A DNA stretch of 64,000 nt from Candidatus Eiseniibacteriota bacterium. GTDB lineage: Bacteria; Orphanbacterota; Orphanbacteria; Orphanbacterales; Orphanbacteraceae. Positions 7,900 to 15,569 of the stretch are shown here, piece after piece; the stretch's first letter is position 1, and each line of letters starts with the position of its first letter. The position numbers were made by a program, and so were the translations under genes. Under the pieces are notes generated by a model. That model was not told the DNA's origin and made no database searches. It was given only the letters and a program-made list of their open reading frames with translations. The stretch lies in the NCBI GenBank assembly GCA_029262235.1, contig JAJCZU010000002.1, forward strand, positions 868,001 through 932,000, read 5' to 3'.

Positions 7900-10064
7900 C
7901 CTCGTCAGCACAGGACAAACCGGTCCCCCTGGAACCGGAGATTTCTTTTCTCTCACGCCCCGGCCTCGATCGCGATCTGCTGAACCGCGCCTTCCGATTC
8001 GCGAGTTCCCATCATGAAGGACAGAAGAGACGTTCCGGCGAGCCGTTTCTGAACCATACGATCGAAGTCGCCCGGATCCTGGACGAGCTCAGGCTCGATG
8101 CCGTGACGATCGCCGCAGCGCTACTGCATGACACGGTCGAAGATTCGCACGCGACCGTCGAGGATCTCGTCGATCAGTTCGGAGAAGAGATCGCGCTCCT
8201 CGTGGATGCCGTAACGAAGATCGGCTCCCTTCGTTTCGAGTCGCCCGAAAAGCAGCATGCCGAGAACTACCGCAAGATGCTGCTTTCGATGGCGAAGGAC
8301 ATCCGCGTCATTCTGATCAAGCTCGCCGACCGGCTCCACAACATGCGAACGCTTCATCATCTTCCGCAGGAGAAAATCGATCGCATCGCGCGCGAAACGA
8401 TGGAAATCTATGCACCGCTCGCACATCGATTCGGAATGGCGAAGGTCAAATGGGAGCTCGAAGATTTAGCATTCAAGTACCTGTTCCCGCGCGAATACCG
8501 CGAGATGGTCGCCGGTATCAATGCGAAACGCACGGACCGGGAAGGCTACATCGAGGAATTCAAGGCCCCGCTCCTCAAGAAGCTCAAGGAAAACAACATC
8601 AATGCGGAGATTACAGGCCGCCCGAAGCATTTCTACAGCATCTATAAGAAGATGGCGAGCCAGGACAAGGCGCTGCACCAGATCTACGACCTGCTCGCGA
8701 TCCGCGTGATCACGGAGTCCATCAAGGACTGCTACCACGTTCTCGGACTCATTCACACTCTCTACACTCCCGTTCACGACCGTATCAAGGACTTCATCGC
8801 GACCCCGAAGTCGAACATGTACCAGTCGCTGCACACGACAGTTGTGGGTCCGCGCGGGGAGATGGTCGAAGTTCAGATCCGCACGACGGAAATGCACGCG
8901 ACGTCCGAGTACGGTATCGCCGCACACTGGCGCTACAAGGAAGGCCAGTCGGCGCACACTCTTCTCGACGAACGGATGACGTGGCTCCGGAGTGTTCTCG
9001 ACTGGCAGCAGGACCTTACGGATCCGTCGGAATTCATGGAGTACCTTCGTATCGACCTGTTTCAGCAGGAGGTATTCGTCTTCACGCCGAACGGCGATCT
9101 GATCAAGATGCCGAAGGGGGCGACGGCGCTCGACTTCGCGTTCCACGTGCACACCGAGGTCGGCTACCGATGTGTCGGCGCCAAGGTGAACGGACGCATC
9201 GTACCGCTCCGTTACGACCTCAAGAACGGGGAGACGGTCGAGATCATCACGTCGAAATCCGCGAACCCCACGCAGGACTGGCTCGACATCGTCAAGACGT
9301 CGAGCGCGCGCAGCAAAATCAGGCGCTGGCTCAACATGGAGCACCGCGAGCAGTCCATTCAGAGCGGGCGCGATCTCCTGGAGCGCGAGTTCAAACGGAA
9401 CAGCATTCACGAGCCGCTCGACAAGGTCCTCAAGCCGTTCATCGGGGCGCTCGGTTATAAGAAACTGGAGAACGTCTTCGCCGCCGTAGGGAGGGGCGAG
9501 ATTACGGCGCGGATGGTCCGTTCGCGTGTGCAGCAGAGCGACGGGCCCGCCACGGCCGAAAGGACGTTGTCACTCGACGAAATTATCGATCTCACCCGCA
9601 GAAGCGAGCGCGGTGTCCGGATTCAGGGTGTCAGCAATCTCATGATTCGATTCGCGAACTGTTGTCAGCCGCTCCCCGGCGACACGATTCGCGGCATCGT
9701 GACCAGGGGCAGAGGCGTTTCCATTCACAAGTCCGACTGTCCGAATGCCTCCCCGGGACGCGTGGAGGAAGAGCGCTTGATCGCCGTCGACTGGGACGTC
9801 GGCGTGGAGCAGACATTCCCGGTCAAGCTCGTCGTTTTCGCGAAGGACCGTCACGGCCTTCTCGGAGACATCGCGCGCGCGATTGCGAAGATCAAAACGA
9901 ATATCCGCAAAGCCGAAATGGGACCGGACGTCACGTCGGAGGACGGAGAAGCGATGGGTACTTTCATCGTGGAAGTCACGGATCTCGCCAACCTCGAGAA
10001 GTGCATCAAGGCAATCAAGAAGCTCAAGGGCGTAAAGGGCGTCGAGCGCCGCGAACTCTTCTGA
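7896..10064 (+). CDS. rel: Bifunctional (p)ppGpp synthetase/hydrolase Rel
   Basis: Stringent-response enzyme of 722 residues. Order: HD hydrolase domain with an intact LHDTVED motif near residue 80; synthetase domain with YQSLHTTVVGPRGEMVEVQI and AAHWRYKEG; TGS domain near 390-450; zinc/helical segment with ANCCQPLPGD; C-terminal ACT domain (KLVVFAKDRHGLLGDIARAI). Both catalytic sites look intact, so I call it bifunctional rather than RelA-only. GTG start coupled to recJ; its stop overlaps pgeF by one base (TGATG). Confidence 0.96.
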   Translation: MTSSAQDKPVPLEPEISFLSRPGLDRDLLNRAFRFASSHHEGQKRRSGEPFLNHTIEVARILDELRLDAVTIAAALLHDTVEDSHATVEDLVDQFGEEIALLVDAVTKIGSLRFESPEKQHAENYRKMLLSMAKDIRVILIKLADRLHNMRTLHHLPQEKIDRIARETMEIYAPLAHRFGMAKVKWELEDLAFKYLFPREYREMVAGINAKRTDREGYIEEFKAPLLKKLKENNINAEITGRPKHFYSIYKKMASQDKALHQIYDLLAIRVITESIKDCYHVLGLIHTLYTPVHDRIKDFIATPKSNMYQSLHTTVVGPRGEMVEVQIRTTEMHATSEYGIAAHWRYKEGQSAHTLLDERMTWLRSVLDWQQDLTDPSEFMEYLRIDLFQQEVFVFTPNGDLIKMPKGATALDFAFHVHTEVGYRCVGAKVNGRIVPLRYDLKNGETVEIITSKSANPTQDWLDIVKTSSARSKIRRWLNMEHREQSIQSGRDLLEREFKRNSIHEPLDKVLKPFIGALGYKKLENVFAAVGRGEITARMVRSRVQQSDGPATAERTLSLDEIIDLTRRSERGVRIQGVSNLMIRFANCCQPLPGDTIRGIVTRGRGVSIHKSDCPNASPGRVEEERLIAVDWDVGVEQTFPVKLVVFAKDRHGLLGDIARAIAKIKTNIRKAEMGPDVTSEDGEAMGTFIVEVTDLANLEKCIKAIKKLKGVKGVERRELF

Positions 10065-10825
10065 TGCCGTTCCACGAATACCGTTCCCGCCTGCTCCTGT
10101 CCTCTGTTCCGGAGCTGTTCCATGTAGTCTTCGGCAAGCCGCGGACGCCGGGTGACGGCGCCGACCCATCCGCCCGGGGGAGGGGTGACGCGCGGAACGA
10201 AGAGGCGGCGCGCGGTGCATTTCCAGCTGCCTGGAAGGACATGCCGATCGCGCGCGTGAGCCAGGTGCACGGAACGGAGCTCGCGATCCTGTCGTGCGGA
10301 GAGAACGCGGACGGAGTAGGGAAGGTCCTGGCAGCGATGGACGGAATGGAAGCCGACGGGCTGGTTTCCGAAGGGCCCGGAGCGCTGCTTCGCATCGTGG
10401 TTGCTGACTGCATGCCCGTGTTCCTCGTGGACGCGGTTCGAAAGAGAACGTCGCTGGTTCACGCCGGCTGGCGCGGACTGGCTGCGGGCATCATAAGAAA
10501 TTCGATCGAATCACTCGCGGAACGCGGAACGGCGCCGGCCGACCTGGTCGTCTGGATCGGACCTCACATCAGCCCGGGAGCATACGAGGTGGGCCCCGAA
10601 GTCATCGCGGCGTTTCCCGATCGCCCCCCTGTTTACCGCCCCGGGCGCGGAGACCGCGTGTTTCTCGATCTCTATGAAACGGCGCGGGTTGCACTGCAAT
10701 CGTCGGGTGTTCCCGCGGAATCGATCGAGGAGCGCCCGCCCTGCACTCTTACGGACGACCGGCTCTTCAGCCACCGTGCGGGAGACTCCGGGAGGAACGT
10801 CGCGTTTCTCGGTTTCGGCAAGTGA
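10064..10825 (+). CDS. pgeF: PgeF/YfiH-family (laccase-domain) purine nucleoside phosphorylase
   Basis: Protein of 253 residues with the multicopper-polyphenol-oxidase fold signature: VSQVHGTEL, VADCMPVFLV, HAGWRGLAAGI, IGPHISPGAYEVG and a terminal RAGDSGRNVAFLGF. The zinc-binding Cys/His set looks complete. The family (YfiH, YlmD, LACC1) was named laccase but acts as purine nucleoside phosphorylase and adenosine deaminase, and can split methylthioadenosine. In some bacteria it is a peptidoglycan-editing factor. A Pro/Gly/Arg-rich insertion at about 28-50 is unusual. Its proximity to mtnA makes the methylthioadenosine role worth noting. Confidence 0.88.
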   Translation: MPFHEYRSRLLLSSVPELFHVVFGKPRTPGDGADPSARGRGDARNEEAARGAFPAAWKDMPIARVSQVHGTELAILSCGENADGVGKVLAAMDGMEADGLVSEGPGALLRIVVADCMPVFLVDAVRKRTSLVHAGWRGLAAGIIRNSIESLAERGTAPADLVVWIGPHISPGAYEVGPEVIAAFPDRPPVYRPGRGDRVFLDLYETARVALQSSGVPAESIEERPPCTLTDDRLFSHRAGDSGRNVAFLGFGK

Positions 10826-10928
10826 ACGCGCCCTCCACGTTTGTGTCCTCCGCTCCTCGATAGTATCCTCGGGGTTGATTCGAACGGCATGCACGGTACG
10901 GTCCGCGTCCCGAAGAGGAAGATCAGCT

Positions 10929-11366
10929 ATGCGCGTGGTACTGCAGCGAGTTGCGGAGGCATCCGTCACGGTGGACGGCGAAGTCGTGGGAAGCATCAAT
11001 CGCGGCATTCTGCTTCTCGCCGCGATCGGAAGAGATGACGACGAAGCTGCCATTCGTAAAATGGCGCGCAAGTGCATCGACCTTCGTGTCTTTGCGGGCG
11101 GCTCGGGTCATTTCGAACACTCCGTGCGGGAAACGGAGGGCGCCGTTCTGGCGGTTTCGCAGTTCACGCTCTACGGGGACTGTACGAAAGGGAGGCGCCC
11201 CTCGCTTGTGAAAGCGGCTCGCCCGGAAGAGGCCGAGCGCCTTTTCTCCACGTTTGTCGACGCGATTCGCGAGGAGGGTGTCCCGGTGCAGACGGGATCG
11301 TTCGGAGCGGATATGAAAGTGCGGCTGTTGAACGACGGGCCCGTCACGTTTCAGCTGGAGACCTAA
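10929..11366 (+). CDS. dtd: D-aminoacyl-tRNA deacylase
   Basis: Hydrolyses D-aminoacyl-tRNAs (and misacylated Gly-tRNA-Ala), protecting translation. The 145 residues match the family length. Signatures are the N-terminal MRVVLQRVAEASVTVDG, the SQFTLYGDCTKGRRPS motif, the PVQTGSFGADM motif and the Gly-cisPro motif in NDGPVTFQ. The 103 nt upstream hold no other feature I can support. It is followed at once by maf. Confidence 0.94.
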   Translation: MRVVLQRVAEASVTVDGEVVGSINRGILLLAAIGRDDDEAAIRKMARKCIDLRVFAGGSGHFEHSVRETEGAVLAVSQFTLYGDCTKGRRPSLVKAARPEEAERLFSTFVDAIREEGVPVQTGSFGADMKVRLLNDGPVTFQLET

Positions 11367-11367
11367 C

Positions 11368-11976
11368 GTGCGCAGTACCCTTCTCTATCTGGCAGAGCAC
11401 GGACTCGGACTCGTTTCACAGTCGCCGCGTCGTGCCGAAATTCTGCGCGCGGCCGGCATTCCCTTTCGTGTGATTCGCTCGCGCGAAACGGACGAGACGA
11501 GCGATGCGGCCGACATCCCCGGGCGCGCCATCGAGATCGCAGGGAAAAAGTGCGCCGGGGCGATCGTGAGCGACGACGACCCCGCGATTCTCGTCGGCGC
11601 GGATACCATGGTAGTGCGCGACGGCGAAGTGCTCGGCAAGCCGCGCGACGAAGAGGAAGCACGACGCATGCTGACGTCACTTTCCGGGCGGTGGCATGAG
11701 GTGGTTACCGGCGTGGCCGTCCGGGATCGTTTGCGCGATCTCCGGCGAACCGCGTGCGAGATCACGCGCGTCTCCTTCCGCGACCTCGACGCGGGTGAGA
11801 TCGAAGATTACATCGCGACCGAGGAGCCGTGGGACAAGGCAGGGGCGTACGGCATTCAGGGAAGAGCGGGTCTGTTCGTCGACAGAGTCGAAGGTTGTTA
11901 CTGGAATGTAGTGGGATTGCCGGTCGTCCGGCTCGGTGATTTGATACGACAGGTTTTGACGGCAGAGTCCGTTTGA
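11368..11976 (+). CDS. maf: Maf-family nucleoside triphosphate pyrophosphatase
   Basis: Protein of 202 residues in the Maf/HAM1 fold, which hydrolyses dTTP/UTP or modified nucleotides. Motifs: SQSPRRAEIL near the N-terminus (phosphate site), VGADTMVVRDGEVLGKPRD, GRWHEVVTGVAV and DKAGAYGIQGRAGLFV. GTG start one base after the dtd stop codon. Which subfamily (YhdE or YceF) cannot be decided by eye. Confidence 0.93.
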   Translation: MRSTLLYLAEHGLGLVSQSPRRAEILRAAGIPFRVIRSRETDETSDAADIPGRAIEIAGKKCAGAIVSDDDPAILVGADTMVVRDGEVLGKPRDEEEARRMLTSLSGRWHEVVTGVAVRDRLRDLRRTACEITRVSFRDLDAGEIEDYIATEEPWDKAGAYGIQGRAGLFVDRVEGCYWNVVGLPVVRLGDLIRQVLTAESV

Positions 11977-11991
11977 TCAGGGAGAAGTGAG

Positions 11992-13050
11992 ATGAAGACA
12001 CCGGAAACGGTACGCTGGGCAGGAGATGCGATCGACGTTCTCGATCAGACGCTCCTTCCCGGCGAAGTGACGTACAAACGATGTGACACGGTCGAACTCG
12101 CGATCGAAGCGATTTACCTCCTCCGGGTTCGCGGCGCGCCCGCCATCGGGGTCATGGCCGGATACACACTGGCGCTCGCGATGAGAATCGCGGCACCCGC
12201 TGACCGCGACATGTTCTTCGACGTGCTGGAGAGTGAGAAAGCCCGTATCGATGCGGCCCGTCCGACGGCGCATAATCTTCGCTGGGCTCTCGAGCGATGC
12301 GCCGCTGCCGCTCATCATGCCGACGCGCGCTCCGTCGATGCGCTCCATGCGGTGCTTCTCGAGGAAGCCCATGCGATCGCAGCGGAAGACCGCGAGCTTT
12401 GCGCGGCGATCGGGCGCTCCGGCGCCTCTCTCGTTCCGGAGGGGGGCGGAATCCTGACGCATTGCAATGCCGGGGCTCTCGCGACGGCCGGAATCGGGAC
12501 CGCGCTCGCGCCCCTCTATACGGCGTGGGACGCAGGGAAGCGGTTTCAGGTGTTCGCGGATGAGACACGTCCCCTCTGGCAGGGGGCCAGGCTCACTGCC
12601 TGGGAACTCGCGCAGGCGGGTATCCCCGTGAAAGTCCTCTGCGACGGCGCGGCTGCCTCGCTGCTGGCAAGCGGGCAGGTCCAGCTCGTGATCGTGGGGG
12701 CGGATCGAGTGGCCGCCAACGGGGACGTCGCCAACAAAATCGGCACCTACGGGGTTGCGCTCGCCGCCCGGGCCCACGATATTCCCTTCTACGTCGCCGC
12801 GCCCTCCACGACATTCGATCTCGGCACCCCCACGGGCGCCGGGATCCCGATCGAGCAGCGCAACTCGGACGAGATCGTCGAGCCTATGGGGAGCCCCATG
12901 GCCCCGCAGGGGGTCGAGGGGTGGAATCCGGCCTTCGACATCACTCCGCATGGGCTGATCGCCGGCTTCGTGACGGAATCGGGTATACTCAGACCACCCT
13001 TCGTCGAGTCCATCCGGACCGCCTTCGGGAGGCACGGCCGGGGGGCGTAA
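11992..13050 (+). CDS. mtnA: Methylthioribose-1-phosphate isomerase
   Basis: Converts 5-methylthioribose-1-phosphate to methylthioribulose-1-phosphate in methionine salvage. The 352 residues fit MtnA rather than the regulatory eIF2B subunits. Motifs: RGAPAIGVMAGYTLAL, the catalytic Cys in GGGILTHCNAGALA, the catalytic Asp in IVGADRVAANGDVANKIGT and PFYVAAPSTTFD. A GGGAGAAG ribosome binding site sits just before ATG 11992. No other classical salvage gene (mtnK, mtnP, mtnB) is in the window, but pgeF upstream could supply its substrate. Confidence 0.94.
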   Translation: MKTPETVRWAGDAIDVLDQTLLPGEVTYKRCDTVELAIEAIYLLRVRGAPAIGVMAGYTLALAMRIAAPADRDMFFDVLESEKARIDAARPTAHNLRWALERCAAAAHHADARSVDALHAVLLEEAHAIAAEDRELCAAIGRSGASLVPEGGGILTHCNAGALATAGIGTALAPLYTAWDAGKRFQVFADETRPLWQGARLTAWELAQAGIPVKVLCDGAAASLLASGQVQLVIVGADRVAANGDVANKIGTYGVALAARAHDIPFYVAAPSTTFDLGTPTGAGIPIEQRNSDEIVEPMGSPMAPQGVEGWNPAFDITPHGLIAGFVTESGILRPPFVESIRTAFGRHGRGA

Positions 13051-13064
13051 CCGTAAAAAAACCG

Positions 13065-13092
13065 TTGACATACAGTGTCTCTTGGCTAGACT
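13065..13092 (+). promoter_or_regulatory. Sigma-70 promoter of rplM-rpsI
   Basis: A perfect -35 TTGACA (13065-13070) is followed after 16 nt by TAGACT (13087-13092), four of six matches to TATAAT. It sits about 60 bp before rplM and is the clearest promoter in the window. The -10 overlaps an AGACT-GAAA-AGTCT dyad. Confidence 0.7.
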
Positions 13093-13132
13093 GAAAAGTC
13101 TGAGTAGCGCCGGATACAGGTGCTCCGCCAAG
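13081..13132 (+). promoter_or_regulatory. Dyad-rich rplM leader, possible three-way junction
   Basis: CTTGGC (13081-13086) pairs perfectly with GCCAAG (13127-13132). Inside lie AGACT-GAAA-AGTCT (13088-13101) and a GCGCC/GGTGC hairpin (13107-13123). Together they would make a compact three-way junction just before the rplM ribosome binding site. If transcription starts at the promoter seen here (about 13099), the 5' arms would not be in the RNA, so the alternatives are an upstream start or a DNA-level operator. A role in L13 autoregulation is speculation. Confidence 0.35.
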
Positions 13133-13150
13133 AAAGGGAGGGCGTAAGCC

Positions 13151-13579
13151 TTGAGAACGCAGATGTTTCGCCGGGAGGATTCCGACCGGCGCTGGTTCGT
13201 CGTGGATGCGAGAGAGGCCGTACTCGGTCGCCTTGCTACCAAAGTGGCTGTGACACTTCGCGGGAAGAATTCTCCGCAGTTCACGCCGCACGATGACGTA
13301 GGCGATTTTGTAATCGTCATCAACGCATCGAAAGTCGCGACGACCGGAACGAAATCGGAATACAAATATTACCACAGACACTCCGGTTATCACGGGGGTG
13401 GGAAGCAGGTACCTTACAGCGAGATGATGGAGCGTCATCCAGAACGCATCATCTCGATGGCCGTCAAGGGAATGCTTCCGAAGAATCGTCTCGGACGCCG
13501 CCTTCTGAAGAAGCTGCGCGTCTACGCCGGTTCGGATCATCCGCACAAGGCTCAGCGGCCTGAACCGTTGAGTGTCTAA
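13151..13579 (+). CDS. rplM: 50S ribosomal protein L13
   Basis: Ribosomal protein of 142 residues, the normal length. Signatures: [35 protein letters not shown]-type segment ([11 protein letters not shown]) and the [12 protein letters not shown] motif. TTG start at 13151, with GGGAGGG 8 nt upstream; an in-frame ATG at 13163 would cut into the conserved N-terminus. First gene of an rplM-rpsI operon. Confidence 0.96.
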   Translation: MRTQMFRREDSDRRWFVVDAREAVLGRLATKVAVTLRGKNSPQFTPHDDVGDFVIVINASKVATTGTKSEYKYYHRHSGYHGGGKQVPYSEMMERHPERIISMAVKGMLPKNRLGRRLLKKLRVYAGSDHPHKAQRPEPLSV

Positions 13580-13589
13580 GGAGGCAGAG

Positions 13590-13985
13590 TTGAGTTCGTC
13601 ACCGAATTACGACGCGACCGGCCGGAGAAAAACTTCGACCGCGCGTGTACGTCTCGTTCCCGGCACCGGGCAAAGAGTGGTGAATGGTCGGCCGATCCAG
13701 GAATACTTCCCGCGCCCCACACATGTGACGGCAGTCGAAGAAGCGTTCCAGGCCGTCAATCTCGGGGAAAGCTACGACATGGTCGCCCGCGTAAGCGGCG
13801 GCGGCAGCACGGGACAGGCCGGCGCGATTCGCCTCGGCATTGCACGTGCACTTGTCGCATCTGATGAATCCCTGAGAAAGACCTTTCGTCAGTCCGGATT
13901 GCTGACGCGCGACGCCAGAGAAAAAGAGCGTAAGAAGTACGGCCTGGCCGGTGCTCGCAAACGCTTCCAGTTCTCGAAGCGCTAA
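13590..13985 (+). CDS. rpsI: 30S ribosomal protein S9
   Basis: Ribosomal protein of 131 residues with the S9 N-terminus (YDATGRRKTSTARVRLVPG), the GGGSTGQAGAIRLGIARAL motif and the C-terminal Lys-Arg tail that reaches the P-site tRNA (KRFQFSKR). I choose TTG 13590 because AAGGAGG (13578-13584) sits 5 nt upstream and the result matches the family N-terminus. A GTG at 13572 overlaps the rplM stop and lies upstream of that ribosome binding site. Confidence 0.95.
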   Translation: MSSSPNYDATGRRKTSTARVRLVPGTGQRVVNGRPIQEYFPRPTHVTAVEEAFQAVNLGESYDMVARVSGGGSTGQAGAIRLGIARALVASDESLRKTFRQSGLLTRDAREKERKKYGLAGARKRFQFSKR

Positions 13986-13998
13986 ACCGATCGCAGAC

Positions 13999-14090
13999 GG
14001 TCCGCAGGACCACGAAGAATCTCGCAAACACACATTCCCCGACCACACGCCCGGTCCCCGCAAGGGGTGGCGCACGGGATGACGGGAATG
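13999..14090 (+). promoter_or_regulatory. Structured rpsB leader RNA (candidate S2 autoregulatory element)
   Basis: The 133-nt gap before rpsB holds GGTCC-GCA-GGACC (13999-14011). A larger nested structure follows: CATTCCC (14033-14039) pairs with GGGAATG (14084-14090), CCCG pairs with CGGG inside, and the apical hairpin is CCCC-GCAA-GGGG with a GNRA loop. The structure ends 15 nt before the AGGAGG ribosome binding site. S2-binding leaders upstream of rpsB are known in other bacteria; whether this is one is inference. Confidence 0.5.
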
Positions 14091-14118
14091 GAGGAAAAAC
14101 CGAACAGGAGGCATTCCG

Positions 14119-14877
14119 TTGAGTTCAGTTACCGTGCAGGACCTGCTTGAAGCAGGCGTCCATTTCGGACATCAGACCCGCCGTTGGAATCCGAAAATGA
14201 AGCCGTATATCTTCATGGAAAGAAACGGCATCTACATTATCGATCTCTACAAGACGGCCGCGATGCTCGAAGAAGCAGAAAAGGCTGTGCGCAAAGTGAT
14301 TCGTCAGGGTCGCTCCGTGCTCTTTGTCGGGACCAAGCGCCAGGCGAAAGACATCGTCACCGAATGCGCCGAGAGCTCCAGCATGTTCTACATCAACGAA
14401 CGCTGGTTCGGCGGCATGCTCACGAACTTTCAGACGATCCGCCGGAGAGCCGACCACCTCGATGATCTCGACAAGATGAAAGAGGACGGCAAGTTTCAGC
14501 TCTTCGAAAAGAAAGAGCGGATGCTGATGGACAAGAAAGCCGCGAAGCTCGACAAGGTCGTCTGCGGGATCCGCAAGATGCGGGAGCTGCCGGGGCTTAT
14601 TTTCGTCGTCGATACACGCAAGGAACACCTTGCGATCAAAGAGGCCAACCGCCTCAATATTCCGGTCGTCGGACTCGTTGATACGAACTCTGATCCGGAC
14701 CCGATTGATTTTCCGATCCCTGCCAATGATGACGCGATCCGTTCCATCCGCCTCATTACGCAAACGCTCACCGACGCGATTACCGAAGAGCGCGAAATGC
14801 TGAAGAAGAAGAAGTCGGAAGAGGCCGCGGCGCAGGAAAAGGATTCGAAGAAGGAAGCGGCTCCGGCCAAAGCGTAA
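14119..14877 (+). CDS. rpsB: 30S ribosomal protein S2
   Basis: Ribosomal protein of 252 residues. The N-terminus (DLLEAGVHFGHQTRRWNPKM), RNGIYIIDLYKT, NERWFGGMLTNFQTI and LPGLIFVVDTRKEHLAI are typical. The last about 25 residues are a Lys/Glu/Ala-rich tail beyond the globular domain. TTG start with AGGAGG 7 nt upstream. It heads rpsB-tsf-pyrH-frr, a very common bacterial order. Confidence 0.96.
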   Translation: MSSVTVQDLLEAGVHFGHQTRRWNPKMKPYIFMERNGIYIIDLYKTAAMLEEAEKAVRKVIRQGRSVLFVGTKRQAKDIVTECAESSSMFYINERWFGGMLTNFQTIRRRADHLDDLDKMKEDGKFQLFEKKERMLMDKKAAKLDKVVCGIRKMRELPGLIFVVDTRKEHLAIKEANRLNIPVVGLVDTNSDPDPIDFPIPANDDAIRSIRLITQTLTDAITEEREMLKKKKSEEAAAQEKDSKKEAAPAKA

Positions 14878-14889
14878 CACTCCGGAAGC

Positions 14890-14903
14890 CCCGCTTCGGC
14901 GGG
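14890..14903 (+). promoter_or_regulatory. CCCGC-TTCG-GCGGG hairpin between rpsB and tsf
   Basis: A perfect five-pair stem with a UUCG tetraloop lies 13 nt after the rpsB stop. There is no U tract, so it is more likely an mRNA-stabilising or processing hairpin than a terminator. The remaining gap carries the tsf ribosome binding site GAGGAG. Confidence 0.5.
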
Positions 14904-14963
14904 ATCCCGCTCGAGCGTACCGAACGAATCAGCACAATATGATATTCGAGGAGATGAAGAACC

Positions 14964-15566
14964 ATGAGCATCACTGCTTCACAGGTTAAAGAACTGCGCG
15001 ACCGAACCGGCGCCGGTTTCATGGAATGCAAGAAGGCCCTGTCCGAGGCCGGTGGCGATCTGGACAAGGCGATGGAAGAACTGCGCAAGTCCGGAGTGGC
15101 TTCGGCTGCCAAGAAGGCCGGACGCGCCGCGAACGAAGGCCTTGTCTGGTCCTATATTCACCCGGGCGGCCGTGTAGGCGTTCTGCTCGAGGTGAACTGC
15201 GAAACGGACTTCGTCGCCAAGACCGACGACTTTCAGAACATGCTGAAAGACATTTCCATGCACATCGCCGCGAGCGATCCGCCGCCGGTCGGCGTCCGCC
15301 GTGAGGATATCCCGGAAGACGCCATCGAAAAGGAAAAGAAATTCCTGACCGAGCAGGCCCGTGAATCGGGCAAGCCCGAGGCCGTGATCGAGAAAATGAT
15401 CGTAGGCCGGATGGAGAAATTCTTCGCCGAGCGCGTTCTGCTCGAACAACCCTTCATCAGGGATGACAAGAAAACGGTCGGCGCGCTCGTGACGGAAGCG
15501 GTAGCCAAGCTCGGCGAGAACATCGTCGTGCGACGCTTCGCTCGTTTTCAGCTGGGCGTCGACTAG
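14964..15566 (+). CDS. tsf: Elongation factor Ts (short form)
   Basis: Nucleotide exchange factor for EF-Tu. At 200 residues it is the short type (about 200, as in Thermus) rather than the about 280-residue E. coli form. It has the UBA-like N-terminal domain with RTGAGFMECKKAL and the core TDFVAKTDDFQ signature, then a single-copy dimerisation core. GAGGAG precedes ATG 14964. It follows rpsB and is 3 nt from pyrH. Confidence 0.96.
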   Translation: MSITASQVKELRDRTGAGFMECKKALSEAGGDLDKAMEELRKSGVASAAKKAGRAANEGLVWSYIHPGGRVGVLLEVNCETDFVAKTDDFQNMLKDISMHIAASDPPPVGVRREDIPEDAIEKEKKFLTEQARESGKPEAVIEKMIVGRMEKFFAERVLLEQPFIRDDKKTVGALVTEAVAKLGENIVVRRFARFQLGVD

Positions 15567-15569
15567 TCC

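Noticed and set aside
10826-10928. Possible promoter before dtd (TTGATT with TACGGT)
   Set aside because: Both hexamers are poor matches and no leader feature supports them, so I did not list it.
11977-13365. Long minus-strand open frame (462 codons) across mtnA and the rplM leader
   Set aside because: It lies opposite mtnA and rplM, both with full conserved motifs, and its translation is Arg/Pro-rich without recognisable domains. Such frames are expected in GC-rich DNA.
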